DNA of 39,399 nt from Actinomycetota bacterium. Lineage in GTDB: Bacteria; Actinomycetota; AC-67. How positions within the stretch are numbered: the stretch's first letter is position 1; every line of letters starts with the position of its first letter. The translations under genes and the position numbers were made by a program. The stretch is from contig JBBDRM010000055.1 of the NCBI GenBank assembly GCA_040905475.1, positions 1 through 39,399 on the forward strand. Direction: 5' to 3'. Positions 15,668 through 23,820 of this stretch are shown in pieces. The notes under the pieces were generated by a model. The model saw nothing but the letters and a program-made list of their open reading frames with translations. It was not told the DNA's origin and searched no databases.

Positions 15668-16594
15668 ATGGCCGACAAACTTGCCGAGGATCTCGTTGCC
15701 GCTTTCAACGCATTGTTCGGTGAGCACGCCGGCCAGCGGGCGGTTCACGCGAAGGGAACCTGCTGCGCGGCGACCTTCACCGCGACCCCGGAAGCGGCCG
15801 CGCTCACGCGGGCCCCGCACATGCAGGGAACGGCCGTCCGCACCACCGTGCGCTTCTCCAACGGGAGCGGCGATCCCACGGCGCACGACGCCGGGCGCGA
15901 GCCGCGCGGCATGGCGATCAAGTTCCACATCGACGAGCGACGCTCGACCGATGTCGTTGCGATCAACAATCCGGTCTTCATCGTGCGAACGCCGGAGGAG
16001 GTCCTCGAGTTCCTGCGTCTGCGCAAGCCGGATCCGGAGACGGGGCAGCCAGATATCGCCGGGCTGATGGCGTTCGTCGGCGCTCGCCCCGAGTCGCAGC
16101 GCGCCGCTCAGATTCTCATCAGCGCACCGCCGGTGGCGAGCTTCCTCGAGACGGAGTACTTCGCGCTCCACGCTTTCCGGTTCGTCGCCGCCGACGGGAC
16201 GAGCAGGTTCGTCCGCTACAGGATCACGCCGGATCTCGGTGTTCGAACGCTGGAGCCGGACGAAGCGAACGCGCTGAGCCCCGATTACCTCCGCGAGGAT
16301 CTGGTCTCTCGTCTCGCGGACGGACCCGCGTCGTTCACGCTCTACCTTCGCACCGCCGGTGAGGGAGACAGCACCACCGACCCAACGGAGGAATGGACGG
16401 GCGACGGCGAGGAGATCGCGGCCGGCCGCCTGGAGATCACGGGCCCGGTCGACGACCAGGAGCAGGGCTGCGAGCGCCTGCTGTTCGACCCGACGCGCCT
16501 GTGTGATGGCATCGAGGCATCCGACGACCCCGTGCTGTTGGCACGCCCCCATGCCTACGCGGTCTCATCGAAGAAACGTGCCCGCTCGCGCTAG
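15668..16594 (+). CDS. Catalase-related heme peroxidase (small catalase family)
   Basis: 308 residues, much shorter than true catalases (about 480) and matching the catalase-related/SrpA-like group. The distal histidine H27 is in AVHAKG. TTVRFSNGSGDPT with REPRGMAIKFH is the typical core. The C-terminus ends LLARPHAYAVS, carrying the probable proximal tyrosine. Such proteins use peroxide to oxidise organic substrates. Two cysteines (CC) follow the distal histidine. Divergent from the CocE-like gene. Ends with TAG. Confidence 0.87.
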   Translation: MADKLAEDLVAAFNALFGEHAGQRAVHAKGTCCAATFTATPEAAALTRAPHMQGTAVRTTVRFSNGSGDPTAHDAGREPRGMAIKFHIDERRSTDVVAINNPVFIVRTPEEVLEFLRLRKPDPETGQPDIAGLMAFVGARPESQRAAQILISAPPVASFLETEYFALHAFRFVAADGTSRFVRYRITPDLGVRTLEPDEANALSPDYLREDLVSRLADGPASFTLYLRTAGEGDSTTDPTEEWTGDGEEIAAGRLEITGPVDDQEQGCERLLFDPTRLCDGIEASDDPVLLARPHAYAVSSKKRARSR

Positions 16595-16623
16595 TCGTCG
16601 GTGGCGTTCGACCGCGGAGCTGC

Positions 16624-17616
16624 TTAGAGGTCCGCGACCGAGGGAGCGAGGATCCCTGCCAGCAGTCGCGTGAACCGTTCTCGCCCTCGCCTGTTGAGGT
16701 GGAGCGTGTCCCCGAACCATTCGGTCGTCGGGAACGGACTGAGCATGTCGGAGAAAGGGAGACCTTTCGCGGCGACGAACCCCGCGACCGCCTGCTGGAA
16801 GCTCCGGTAGTCGGCGATCCCGTTCGGATGCCGCGCGTACCCGTCAGGGCTGATCGGCATCTCGACGAGCAGGACGCGGATACCCAGCGACTCGAGCCGT
16901 CCGATGAGGTGGTCCAACGCCCGCATCGACGAGCCGCCGACGGCGAACCCGCCCGAGATCGGCGGAAGGGTTCGGTAGACGTCCGTTCGGCGCGAGTGTG
17001 TGGGAGCCCCGAGCGCAGACACGGCAAGTCCTTCCTCGAGGGGTTCGGCGTCGAACAGGCGCGACGGCTTTCGGAGAAGGCTGCGGTATCGAACGAGGCC
17101 CGAGACGCGCTCCCCCAGCTCGAGGATGCGCTCGGTCGGGGAAAGGTCCCCCGCCACGGCCCGGCCCCCGTACGAGTCACGGACCGCGTCGAAGGCCCGT
17201 CTAGTCCCTTCCCCGAGGTCGTTGAGCTCTCGGCTCGAAACGCCGATCACGACGACACGCGGACGCAACCGCGGCACGACGACGTTGAGCAGCCAGAAAT
17301 CCATGAGCCGGGCTTCCGCGCCGTTCAATGATGCGTTGAACACCGGACGCTTCAGACCGAGCAGCTTCGAGAGCGCGCCGGGGTCCACCGCGTAATCCAT
17401 CATCGACGAGCCCATAAGCACGAGCGGCGAGCCGCCGCGACGTGCCAGCGCGTCGATCGCGGCGACCTTGTGGGTCGCCTGCCAATCGTTCCAGGCGTTG
17501 AACGACGCCGCGCGCGGGACCGCAGCACGGACCGAGACGTCGACGAGAGCAAGACAGGCGACCGCGACGATAAGCGGGATCAGCCGGCGCCGTTTGCCCT
17601 CGGAGGTCGTCGGCAT
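16624..17616 (-). CDS. Membrane-anchored SGNH/GDSL-like protein
   Basis: 330 residues. An N-terminal anchor (RLIPLIVAVACLALVDVSV, about 11-29) is followed by an exported domain with SGNH blocks: VLMGSSMMDYA (block I serine), VVIGVSSRELND and the catalytic Asp/His pair in FGDTLHLNRRGRERF near the end. Resembles the AlgJ/DUF1574-type proteins that modify cell-surface polymers, but the substrate is unknown. It follows the DJ-1-like gene by 14 bases on the same strand, so probably co-transcribed. Confidence 0.75.
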   Translation of the reverse strand: MPTTSEGKRRRLIPLIVAVACLALVDVSVRAAVPRAASFNAWNDWQATHKVAAIDALARRGGSPLVLMGSSMMDYAVDPGALSKLLGLKRPVFNASLNGAEARLMDFWLLNVVVPRLRPRVVVIGVSSRELNDLGEGTRRAFDAVRDSYGGRAVAGDLSPTERILELGERVSGLVRYRSLLRKPSRLFDAEPLEEGLAVSALGAPTHSRRTDVYRTLPPISGGFAVGGSSMRALDHLIGRLESLGIRVLLVEMPISPDGYARHPNGIADYRSFQQAVAGFVAAKGLPFSDMLSPFPTTEWFGDTLHLNRRGRERFTRLLAGILAPSVADL

Positions 17617-17630
17617 GTGCGCGCCGCGCT

Positions 17631-18323
17631 TCAGCCGCCGGTGAGGCGGGTCAGGATCTCCGGCCGGTCGCCGAACGCCTTCTCGAGGCCCACCTTGAGC
17701 GCGGCGGCTTTGAGCTCGGGGGTCGCAGGAGAGCGGTCCATCGGTCCGAACGGCGGCTGCGGGTCGTATTCGATGCCGAGCTGGATGAACCGCGCGAGCT
17801 GCTCGCCGGCGAGCTTGCCGACGAGGTGGAGCGCGAGATCGATCCCGGCCGACACGCCGGCGGCGGTGATGACCTTGCCGGCCTCGACCCAGCGAGCTTC
17901 CACGTATCGCGCTCCGAACTTTGAGAGCAGACCCGAGTACGCCCAGTGAGTCGTCGCGTCGCGCCCCTCGAGGAGGCCTGCCGCGGCGAGGATGAGCGCG
18001 CCGGTGCACACCGAACCGACGACCTCCGCGGTTTCGGCCGCCTTGCGCACGTAGCCCTGGATCGCGTCGTCGTACATCGCGTGGAGTGTGGGGACCTCGC
18101 CGCCGGGCACGATGATCGCGTACGGCGATGGCACATCGGCGAACGTAGCGCTGGGGGCCACCCGGAGCGGCGTGTCCGTGCCGACCGTGTCGAGCGTCTT
18201 CCCCACGACCGCGACCTTCCACTCGGGCGCGAAGCGCTCGAGCGCGGACATCACCTGCAGGGGGCCGACCAGATCCAAGGGCGTGAGCCCGTCGTACACC
18301 ACGAACGCGATCTGCTTTTCCAC
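17631..18323 (-). CDS. DJ-1/PfpI family protein (isonitrile-hydratase-like)
   Basis: 230 residues from a GTG at 18323 preceded by GAAAGGGA. DJ-1/PfpI Rossmann-like domain: FVVYDGLTPLDLVGPLQV at the start, the PGGE loop and the nucleophile Cys in VGSVCTGALILAAAGLL, followed by ATTHWAY. That pattern is closest to isonitrile hydratases and the N-terminal domain of GATase-like AraC regulators. No HTH follows, so it is more likely an enzyme. Divergent from the PHP hydrolase gene. Confidence 0.85.
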   Translation of the reverse strand: MEKQIAFVVYDGLTPLDLVGPLQVMSALERFAPEWKVAVVGKTLDTVGTDTPLRVAPSATFADVPSPYAIIVPGGEVPTLHAMYDDAIQGYVRKAAETAEVVGSVCTGALILAAAGLLEGRDATTHWAYSGLLSKFGARYVEARWVEAGKVITAAGVSAGIDLALHLVGKLAGEQLARFIQLGIEYDPQPPFGPMDRSPATPELKAAALKVGLEKAFGDRPEILTRLTGG

Positions 18324-18428
18324 GTCCCTTTCTTTCTCTGAATTTGAGTGGCGTCCTGCCAAGGCCGAGTTTTTGGGCATCCGGGGATACGACAGGAGCG
18401 TCCCGGCTCCGCGTCGAATCTCTGAGAC

Positions 18429-19805
18429 GTGCCCGTCTCGAGGCGTGAGTTTCTGAAGGCAGGCGGCGCGTTCGGCGCTCTGCTGATCGCGCGGCCACTC
18501 GGCGTGCTGGCCGAGACGCTCGGGCCGGTCTCGGTGTTCGGGACGCCACGGGAGTCCCGGCTGTTCCCCGGGACCTGGGTGGCGCACGCCGACCTGCACA
18601 ACCACAGCCTCCACTCCGACGGAGACGGCGATCCGTCGCTCGCCTTCGACTCGATGCGGGCAGCCGGGCTCGACGTCGCCGCCCTCAGCGACCACTCGAC
18701 CCTCAGTTACGGCCTCCCGATGAACGTATGCCCAGACTCCGAGTGCCAGAGCCTCGCGGGGATCAACGAGGAGACCTGGGCGCACGCGCGCCAGCTCGCC
18801 GACGCGGCGCAGGTCGACGGCGAGTTCGTGGCCCTGCGGGCGTTCGAGTGGTCGAGCCCGACGCTCGGACACATGAACGTCTGGTTCTCGGAGCGGTGGA
18901 TGGACCCGCTCCACACCGCGGGCGCCGGAACCGGAGAGGGGGCGGCGCAGTTCCTCCACGACGAGGCGAACGTCCCCGCCGAGCTGATGGCGCCGCTCGA
19001 CGCGATCGTGAAAGGCGCGCCGACGCCGCCGGTAGGGATGGCCCTGTTCTACGAATGGCTGACGGCGGATCCCGGACGTCCCGTCATCGGGGGCGGCGCC
19101 GACGGCATCGCAGGTTTCAACCACCCGGGACGTGAGCCCGGCCGGTTCTCGAACTTCAGGCTCCAGCCGGCGGTCGGAGACCGGATCGTGAGCGTGGAGA
19201 TGTTCAACCGCCGAGAGGACTACATCTACGAAGGGACGAACTCGATCGCGGAGTCCCCGCTGAACGAATGTCTGAACGCGGGCTGGCGCGTCGGCCTCAC
19301 GGGAGTCACCGACGAGCATGGAACCGATTGGGGGTTCCCCGACGGCAAGGGCCGCGCCGGGTTGTACGTCACCGAGCTGACCCGCGCCGGGGTGCGCGAC
19401 GCGCTGGCCGACCGGCGGTTCTTCGCGACACGGCTGCGCGGCCTGCGGCTCGACGCAGCCGCGAACGGCGTGCGCATGGGCAAGACGCTCGCGCACACGA
19501 GCGGGCCGATCACGTTCCAGATCGACATCGACCGCGGGCCCGAGTGGATCGGCCGGCCGCTGCTCGTGCAAGTCCTGCGATCGGGCATGGTCATGCCGTC
19601 GGTCCAGGAGGTGCATGCGTTCACCGTGCCGGGCCCGGCCGACCCCGTCTATTCGTTCACCACGAACATCGACGTCGCCGACGGCGACTGGGTCGTGCTC
19701 CGGATCACCGACCCGTCCGAGCCGGCCGACGAGCGCGCGGATGCGATCTACGCGGCGTTCGGCAACGGGGTCGCGTACGCGAGCCCGTTCTTCTTCGGCG
19801 CCTGA
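18429..19805 (+). CDS. Tat-exported CehA/McbA-type PHP metallohydrolase
   Basis: 458 residues from GTG 18429. Begins with a twin-arginine signal SRREFLKAG. The PHP metal-binding domain starts with ADLHNHSLHSDGDG, then VAALSDHSTLSYG, FEWSSPTLGHMNVWF, GFNHPGREPG and VTDEHGTDWG. The domain matches CehA/McbA carbaryl hydrolases, but the same family hydrolyses various phosphoesters and amides. The C-terminal third is a beta-rich domain. A long perfect hairpin follows (19831-19858). Confidence 0.85.
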   Translation: MPVSRREFLKAGGAFGALLIARPLGVLAETLGPVSVFGTPRESRLFPGTWVAHADLHNHSLHSDGDGDPSLAFDSMRAAGLDVAALSDHSTLSYGLPMNVCPDSECQSLAGINEETWAHARQLADAAQVDGEFVALRAFEWSSPTLGHMNVWFSERWMDPLHTAGAGTGEGAAQFLHDEANVPAELMAPLDAIVKGAPTPPVGMALFYEWLTADPGRPVIGGGADGIAGFNHPGREPGRFSNFRLQPAVGDRIVSVEMFNRREDYIYEGTNSIAESPLNECLNAGWRVGLTGVTDEHGTDWGFPDGKGRAGLYVTELTRAGVRDALADRRFFATRLRGLRLDAAANGVRMGKTLAHTSGPITFQIDIDRGPEWIGRPLLVQVLRSGMVMPSVQEVHAFTVPGPADPVYSFTTNIDVADGDWVVLRITDPSEPADERADAIYAAFGNGVAYASPFFFGA

Positions 19806-19830
19806 CGCCGGCTTTCCCAGCGCGTGAGAA

Positions 19831-19858
19831 AGCCCAGGCCCTATCCGCGGCCTGGGCT
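19831..19858. terminator. Intrinsic hairpin between PHP gene and vapC
   Basis: AGCCCAGGCC (19831-19840) pairs perfectly with GGCCTGGGCT (19849-19858) across an 8-base loop. It lies between the convergent PHP and vapC genes and could stop both. No T-run follows, so termination is inferred from the stem. Confidence 0.6.
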
Positions 19859-19861
19859 CAT

Positions 19862-19893
19862 GGTGGAGCCAACGGGTTGCTATTCGAACTTGC
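19862..19893 (-). repeat. ssrA/tRNA 3'-end-like fragment, copy 1
   Basis: Plus-strand GTGGAG (19863) and TATTCGAAC (19881) are 18 bases apart, exactly as in copy 2 at 20806/20824, and match the ssrA 3' end apart from a 5-base insertion. The minus strand reads like a tRNA end with CCA. Diverged, so alone it is weak evidence; the shared spacing makes it notable. Confidence 0.4.
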
Positions 19894-19938
19894 TCGGTGC
19901 CATCCAGGATGTGCTCGGCACCAGCGTCTGAGTCATCG

Positions 19939-20340
19939 TCATTCGGGAGCGGAGACGGCCAATCCCAGGCCGCGAGCGGCCGCCGCCATCCTCTCGTCGT
20001 AGGTGACGAATCGTGTCAAGTCGGAACCGAGTTCCAGCGCCGTCGCCAGATGGATCGCGTCGAGCGACCGCAGTCCGGCCGGCAGCAGCTTCCCTGCAGC
20101 AGTGAGAACCCAGTCGTTCACTCTGGCCAACTCCAGCCGAGCCAGGACCTCTTGTCCGCGCTGAACTACCCCGGAACCCAGCAACAGCAGTGCGCGCGCG
20201 ACCTCGGTCCGTGCGAGCGCACTCGAGATCAAGGGTCGGCGTCGCCTCACATACCGGCGCAGCGCAGCAGATCCCGGTTCGTGGACCGCCAGTTTCACGA
20301 TCGCGGAGGAATCGAGATAGATCGCCTTCTCAGCGCTCAT
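19939..20340 (-). CDS. vapC: VapC-type PIN-domain toxin
   Basis: 133 residues, one PIN domain. The acidic metal-binding residues are visible: D10 (IYLDSSAIVKL), E46 (ARTEVARAL), D94 (SLDAIHLATAL) and D115 (VTYDERM). VapC toxins cut tRNA or rRNA when released from the antitoxin. It overlaps the antitoxin gene by 11 bases, a typical coupling. Located downstream (minus strand) of ssrA, within the accessory segment bounded by ssrA-like fragments. Confidence 0.92.
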   Translation of the reverse strand: MSAEKAIYLDSSAIVKLAVHEPGSAALRRYVRRRRPLISSALARTEVARALLLLGSGVVQRGQEVLARLELARVNDWVLTAAGKLLPAGLRSLDAIHLATALELGSDLTRFVTYDERMAAAARGLGLAVSAPE

Positions 20341-20605
20341 GTTCCCGAAGCCGCTCCAGCACGTGCGACGGGCGTTCCTGGCCAGGCGCGAGCTTGATGG
20401 GGTCGGGCAGGTCGCTGAGGTCGCCCCGAGCAGGTTCGATCTCCCCGGTCTCCCGCAGCCGCTCCAGAGGGCGCCGGTCGCGCACCGGCCCGAGGACTGC
20501 CACCGGGCGGCCGCGGTCGGTCACCTCGAAGGTCTCTCCCGCCTCCACACGACGAAGCAGTTCGCTGGCTCGTTGGCGAAGCTCTCGAACGCCCACGCTA
20601 TTCAT
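20330..20605 (-). CDS. vapB: Phd/YefM-type antitoxin partner of VapC
   Basis: 91 residues. The N-terminal Phd/YefM DNA-binding fold is shown by SVGVRELRQRASELLRRVEAG and the motif VTDRGRPVAVLGP. The disordered charged C-terminus (RERPSHVLERLREHE-like) binds and inhibits the PIN toxin. Precedes and overlaps vapC. Such antitoxins normally autorepress at their own promoter. Confidence 0.92.
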   Translation of the reverse strand: MNSVGVRELRQRASELLRRVEAGETFEVTDRGRPVAVLGPVRDRRPLERLRETGEIEPARGDLSDLPDPIKLAPGQERPSHVLERLREHER

Positions 20606-20911
20606 GTGCTATTTGTAGCACACCAAGAACCCGCGCACAAGGGCAGCACTCCCGACTCGGCTCGCTCAATACCGATGTCTGGATCCGCATCCTCGCCGGC
20701 ATCTTGGTCGCCGCGGAAGCTTTCAGTTCGAATCCCGTTAGCAGTCGCCCGTGATCGGACGCTCAGGAGCCACGCTGATCAGCGCTGATGTCGTCCCATC
20801 GGAAAGTGGAGGTGAGGGGTCGGTATTCGAACCTCGCCACGAGGCTGCTCGGTTTGAAGGAAGCACTGGCTTCGGCCCCGACTGTCATACCTTCCCGCTA
20901 GCATCGAGGAT
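20606..20911. other. 306-bp gap between toxin-antitoxin modules, holds repeat block
   Basis: No convincing gene. It contains the direct-repeat block 20725-20819, which matches the sequence just outside ssrA, and a run with TATTCGAAC at 20824. The rest presumably holds divergent promoters of vapBC and the DUF4258 gene. Confidence 0.6.
20725..20819. repeat. Direct repeat block A (ssrA-flank duplicate, copy 2)
   Basis: Bases 20725-20752 match 21455-21482 at 24 of 28 positions and 20803-20819 match 21531-21547 exactly. Both blocks are about 95 bp with the same internal spacing, offset by roughly 730 bp. The right part equals the 3' end of the tmRNA gene. The interior has diverged, so the duplication is not recent. 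Confidence 0.7.
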
Positions 20912-21199
20912 GTGGAGCCTGGTCGGCTGATCTTCCGCGTACATGCGATCCGTCGCATGGCCGATCGGGACATCTCGGTGTCTGATGTTCGAGCCGTCCT
21001 CGAGTCCGGAGAGGTCATCGAGTCCTACCCCGACGACACACCCTTTCCGAGCAAGCTGGTCCTCAGCCACATCGGGCAGAGGCCGTTGCACGTCGTCGCC
21101 GCACATGATCAGGATAACGGCAGGACGTTCATCGTTACCGTTTACGAGCCTGATGCGGCACAATGGGATCCGACGTTCAGACGGAGGCTGGATCGATGA
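20912..21199 (+). CDS. DUF4258 toxin-like protein
   Basis: 95 residues from GTG 20912. Starts with FRVHAIRRMADRDIS, the hallmark HA-xxRM-xxR start of DUF4258/BrnT/HigB-like small toxins, and ends with a beta strand pair (VVAAHDQDNGRTFIVTVYEP). Usually paired with an antitoxin of the YgiT/MqsA type, as here: the stop codon overlaps the antitoxin ATG (ATGA). Function probably an mRNA interferase, inferred. Bounded by the direct-repeat blocks. Confidence 0.87.
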   Translation: MEPGRLIFRVHAIRRMADRDISVSDVRAVLESGEVIESYPDDTPFPSKLVLSHIGQRPLHVVAAHDQDNGRTFIVTVYEPDAAQWDPTFRRRLDR

Positions 21200-21420
21200 A
21201 GTGCCTGATCTGTCAGCACGGCGACACCGTCCGTGGTGAAACGACAGTAACTCTTGAGCGCGGCAACACGACGCTCGTCATCAAGGGAGTCCCCGCTGAC
21301 GTCTGCGAGAACTGCGGCGAAGCGTACGTCGACGAAGCTACGACCGCGGCATTGCTCGACGAGATCAAGAACGCTGCGGAGCTCGGCGTAGACGTCGAGG
21401 TTCGCCGTTTCGCCGCGTAG
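21196..21420 (+). CDS. YgiT-type zinc-finger antitoxin
   Basis: 74 residues. Two CxxC zinc pairs: C3/C6 (MKCLICQHG) and C37/C40 (VCENCGEAY), the standard YgiT/MqsA N-terminal zinc domain. A DNA-binding HTH domain is absent, so this is the short form. Starts within the stop of the DUF4258 gene, ends TAG. Forms the antitoxin of the module. Confidence 0.9.
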   Translation: MKCLICQHGDTVRGETTVTLERGNTTLVIKGVPADVCENCGEAYVDEATTAALLDEIKNAAELGVDVEVRRFAA

Positions 21421-21454
21421 CTCGGCAACACAGACTCGCGGGTCACACGCTCGA

Positions 21455-21547
21455 GGTTCGAATCCCCTTAGCAGTCAGCCGTAACAGGCCACCTGCCGGG
21501 CCGCTCACCAGCGGGAACGCGGAGTCAATGAAAGTGGAGGTGAGGGG
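21455..21547. repeat. Direct repeat block B, includes an ssrA 3'-end inverted pair
   Basis: Second member of the block pair (see 20725-20819). Inside it TTCGAATCCCCT (21457-21468) and its exact reverse complement AGGGGATTCGAA (21543-21554) face each other; the second belongs to the tmRNA T arm. The first is a T-arm-like remnant in the opposite orientation. The arrangement marks repeated insertion at ssrA. Confidence 0.65.
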
Positions 21548-21874
21548 ATTCGAACCCCTGTCTTTCGATCTCGAACCGGAGCTTCTCCGGGCGCAGTCGG
21601 CGTATTAAGTCTCGGGCTCCCGGCGCGCACCGACGCGCTCCGGGTGCCCCAGCCCGATCGATTTCCCCCTCGGTACTCGGACGCTCCCGAGGGGTTGAGC
21701 CTGCTTGATGACGTTCCGATCCGGACCGCAGGCGCTTCCGGGAGAACGGCTACCTAATTAGGCAGCGAGCGCGTCGTTATTGGCGCTTGTGTTAGTTCCG
21801 GCTTTTGACAGGGCTCCGGAGACCCTGGCCCGCTTCCTCCGACTCGTCGGTCGAAATCGAAGCCATGCACCCCC
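21535..21874 (-). ncRNA. ssrA: Transfer-messenger RNA (tmRNA)
   Basis: One-piece tmRNA. 5' acceptor GGGGGTG (21874-21868) pairs with CACCTCC (21542-21536), discriminator A at 21535. The T arm has the loop TTCGAAT. The resume frame runs GCC GGA ACT AAC ... CTC GCT GCC TAA and encodes a tag ending NNDALAA, the standard degradation tag end. The internal pseudoknot region follows. Rescues stalled ribosomes with SmpB, encoded just upstream on the same strand. CCA is not encoded. Confidence 0.95.
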
Positions 21875-21911
21875 ATGTTTTGTTGTCAACGAACCTATTG
21901 TAGCAGCCGGG

Positions 21912-22391
21912 TTATCGGCGTTCTCCGCGCCTTCTGGAGCCCGCGCGCTTGGCCATCTCTCGCTTGGCTTCCCGCTCGGCGAGCGACTGGCGCTTGTCGT
22001 AGTCACGCTTCCCCTTCGCCAGCGCGATCTCGACCTTCACTTTGTTGCCCTTGAAGTACATCCGTAGTGGAACGAGCGTGAGACCCTTCTGGTTCATCTT
22101 GCCGATCAGTCGGCGGATCTCTTCTTTGTGGAGCAGGAGCTTTCGCATCCGGGTTGGATCGTGATTCTGGATCGAAGCCTGCGGATACGGCGGGATGTGC
22201 ACCCCGAGCAGGAACACCTCCGACCCTCGGACGAACGCATACGCGTCGACGAGAGACGCCTTCCCGCCGCGCAGCGTCTTGACCTCGCTGCCGACGAGCG
22301 CGATCCCGGCCTCGTAGGTCTCCTCGATGTGGTAGTTGTGCCGCGCCTTACGGTTGGTCGCGATAGCGCGGATCTGCGGCTCGTCGGCCAC
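21912..22391 (-). CDS. smpB: SsrA-binding protein SmpB
   Basis: 159 residues from GTG 22391. Core motifs ATNRKARHNYHIEETYEAG, LVGSEVKTLRGGKASLVDAY and RMYFKGNKVKVEIALAKGK are typical. The basic C-terminal tail (KREMAKRAGSRRRGERR) enters the mRNA channel. Located between the M23 hydrolase and the tmRNA gene, the standard pairing. A TACAAT at 21897-21902 just after the stop could be the -10 of ssrA. Confidence 0.96.
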   Translation of the reverse strand: MADEPQIRAIATNRKARHNYHIEETYEAGIALVGSEVKTLRGGKASLVDAYAFVRGSEVFLLGVHIPPYPQASIQNHDPTRMRKLLLHKEEIRRLIGKMNQKGLTLVPLRMYFKGNKVKVEIALAKGKRDYDKRQSLAEREAKREMAKRAGSRRRGERR

Positions 22392-22441
22392 GGTTCACCT
22401 CGGAACGGATGCGGAGTGAGCCGGGCGAGTCTAGCGGAGCG

Positions 22442-23653
22442 CTAGAGCCAGAGGTGCGGGTTCTGCGGGTCTCCGTTCACTCGCACCTCGAAGTGGAGAT
22501 GCGGACCCGTGCACCAGCCGGTGCAGCCGATCGCCGCGATCGAGGACAACGTCCCCACGGCCTGTCCGGCATGCACGTACGACTTGGAAAGGTGGGCGTA
22601 CATCGTCGCCAGCGCGTTGCCGTGATCGATGATCACGACGAGGCCGTAGGCGCCCTTGTATCCGACGTAAAGCACCTCGCCCTTCCGAGCCGCCTTCACG
22701 GTCTTGCCCGAAGGCGCGCCGATGTCGATCCCGGTGTGGAACGATTTGTAGCCGTATATCGGGTGGGTACGCCATCCGTAATCGGAGGTGATCGGCCCGG
22801 AAACCGGCCACTTCAGATAGCCGCCCTTGCCTTGGATGGCCTGTTGTCCACCCTGCGCGCGGCGGAGCATCTCTGCGATCGAATCCGACTCTTCCAGGTA
22901 CGACTGGAGCGCCGCAGCGTACGCGCGCTTCTCCTTGCGAACCCGCGCGAGGAGATGCTGCTTGTAGTCGATCTCGGACAGTACTGCGCTCTTGGCGCCG
23001 GCTTGCTGGCTGCGCAGCCCCGCCAGACTCGCGTACTGCATCGCGACCTCGTTCGACTTGGCCTCGAGCGCCTTGCGGCGAGCCTCGATCGCGAGCCGCT
23101 GAGCTTCGACGGTGGACTTGAGGCTGCGGATCTCCTCCACGATGTCCATGTCGACGTGCAGGACGTTCTCCGCGTACTGCATCCCGGCCACGTACTCCTG
23201 GAAGGAATTCGCGCCGAACAACACCGCCGCATACGCGGTCGGGCCGTTCATGTAGATGTTCGCCGCGCGCTCGCGCAAGCGCGTCGTCGTGTTGTCGAGC
23301 GCTACGGTGGCCGCCTCGAGTTCGGCGGTCTTGAGCTGGAGCTCCAGCGCCGCCTGATCGTTCTGCAGCTCGAGCAGCTCCAGCCTGCGGGTCGCGAGAA
23401 GGAGCTGGTCGGTGATCGACGCGAGCGAGGCTTCGAGCGAGCTCAGCCGCTCATCCGACGCCTGGATCTGACCGAGGATCGCCTTCTCGTGCGCCCGCAC
23501 CGCGCGGAGCTTCGCGCGCGTCTCCGAGATCTTCTTCTGGATGTCGGCGTAGTCGTCGCTGTTATAGGCGAACGCGCCGGACGGCATGATCCCGGCCAGC
23601 AAGGCCAGCGTGAGACCGGCAAGCACGGCGCGACGAAGCTTCTTCGCTCTCAA
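22442..23653 (-). CDS. Secreted M23 peptidoglycan hydrolase with coiled coil (EnvC-like)
   Basis: 403 residues from a TTG at 23653 with GGGGAG upstream. Signal peptide to about residue 29 (AGLTLALLAGIMPSGAFA), then a long coiled coil (about 35-260), then a LytM/M23 domain with the zinc motifs HTGIDIGAP and GPHLHFEV plus HGNALATMYAH. The metal ligands are all present, so unlike EnvC it should be catalytically active. FtsEX-linked coiled-coil hydrolases are opened by FtsX during division. It lies next to ftsEX on the same strand. Ends TAG. Confidence 0.93.
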   Translation of the reverse strand: MRAKKLRRAVLAGLTLALLAGIMPSGAFAYNSDDYADIQKKISETRAKLRAVRAHEKAILGQIQASDERLSSLEASLASITDQLLLATRRLELLELQNDQAALELQLKTAELEAATVALDNTTTRLRERAANIYMNGPTAYAAVLFGANSFQEYVAGMQYAENVLHVDMDIVEEIRSLKSTVEAQRLAIEARRKALEAKSNEVAMQYASLAGLRSQQAGAKSAVLSEIDYKQHLLARVRKEKRAYAAALQSYLEESDSIAEMLRRAQGGQQAIQGKGGYLKWPVSGPITSDYGWRTHPIYGYKSFHTGIDIGAPSGKTVKAARKGEVLYVGYKGAYGLVVIIDHGNALATMYAHLSKSYVHAGQAVGTLSSIAAIGCTGWCTGPHLHFEVRVNGDPQNPHLWL

Positions 23654-23820
23654 CCCAGCTCCCCACCAGATGAAAGAACAGGCGCTATCCTAACTAGCCG
23701 TTCGCAACAGAAGCAACACCCGTAACATCCTTTTCGTCGGCGTTTCGATGCACTTCCTTTAGCTCGCCGACCAGCGGTTTCGGCCACGTACGGCCGCTCT
23801 GCGCGCTAAGACGAAAGCGG

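Noticed and set aside
16624-18549. 641-residue protein covering the SGNH and DJ-1 genes
   Set aside because: The N-terminal half is out of frame with the DJ-1 domain; the true gene starts at ATG 17616.
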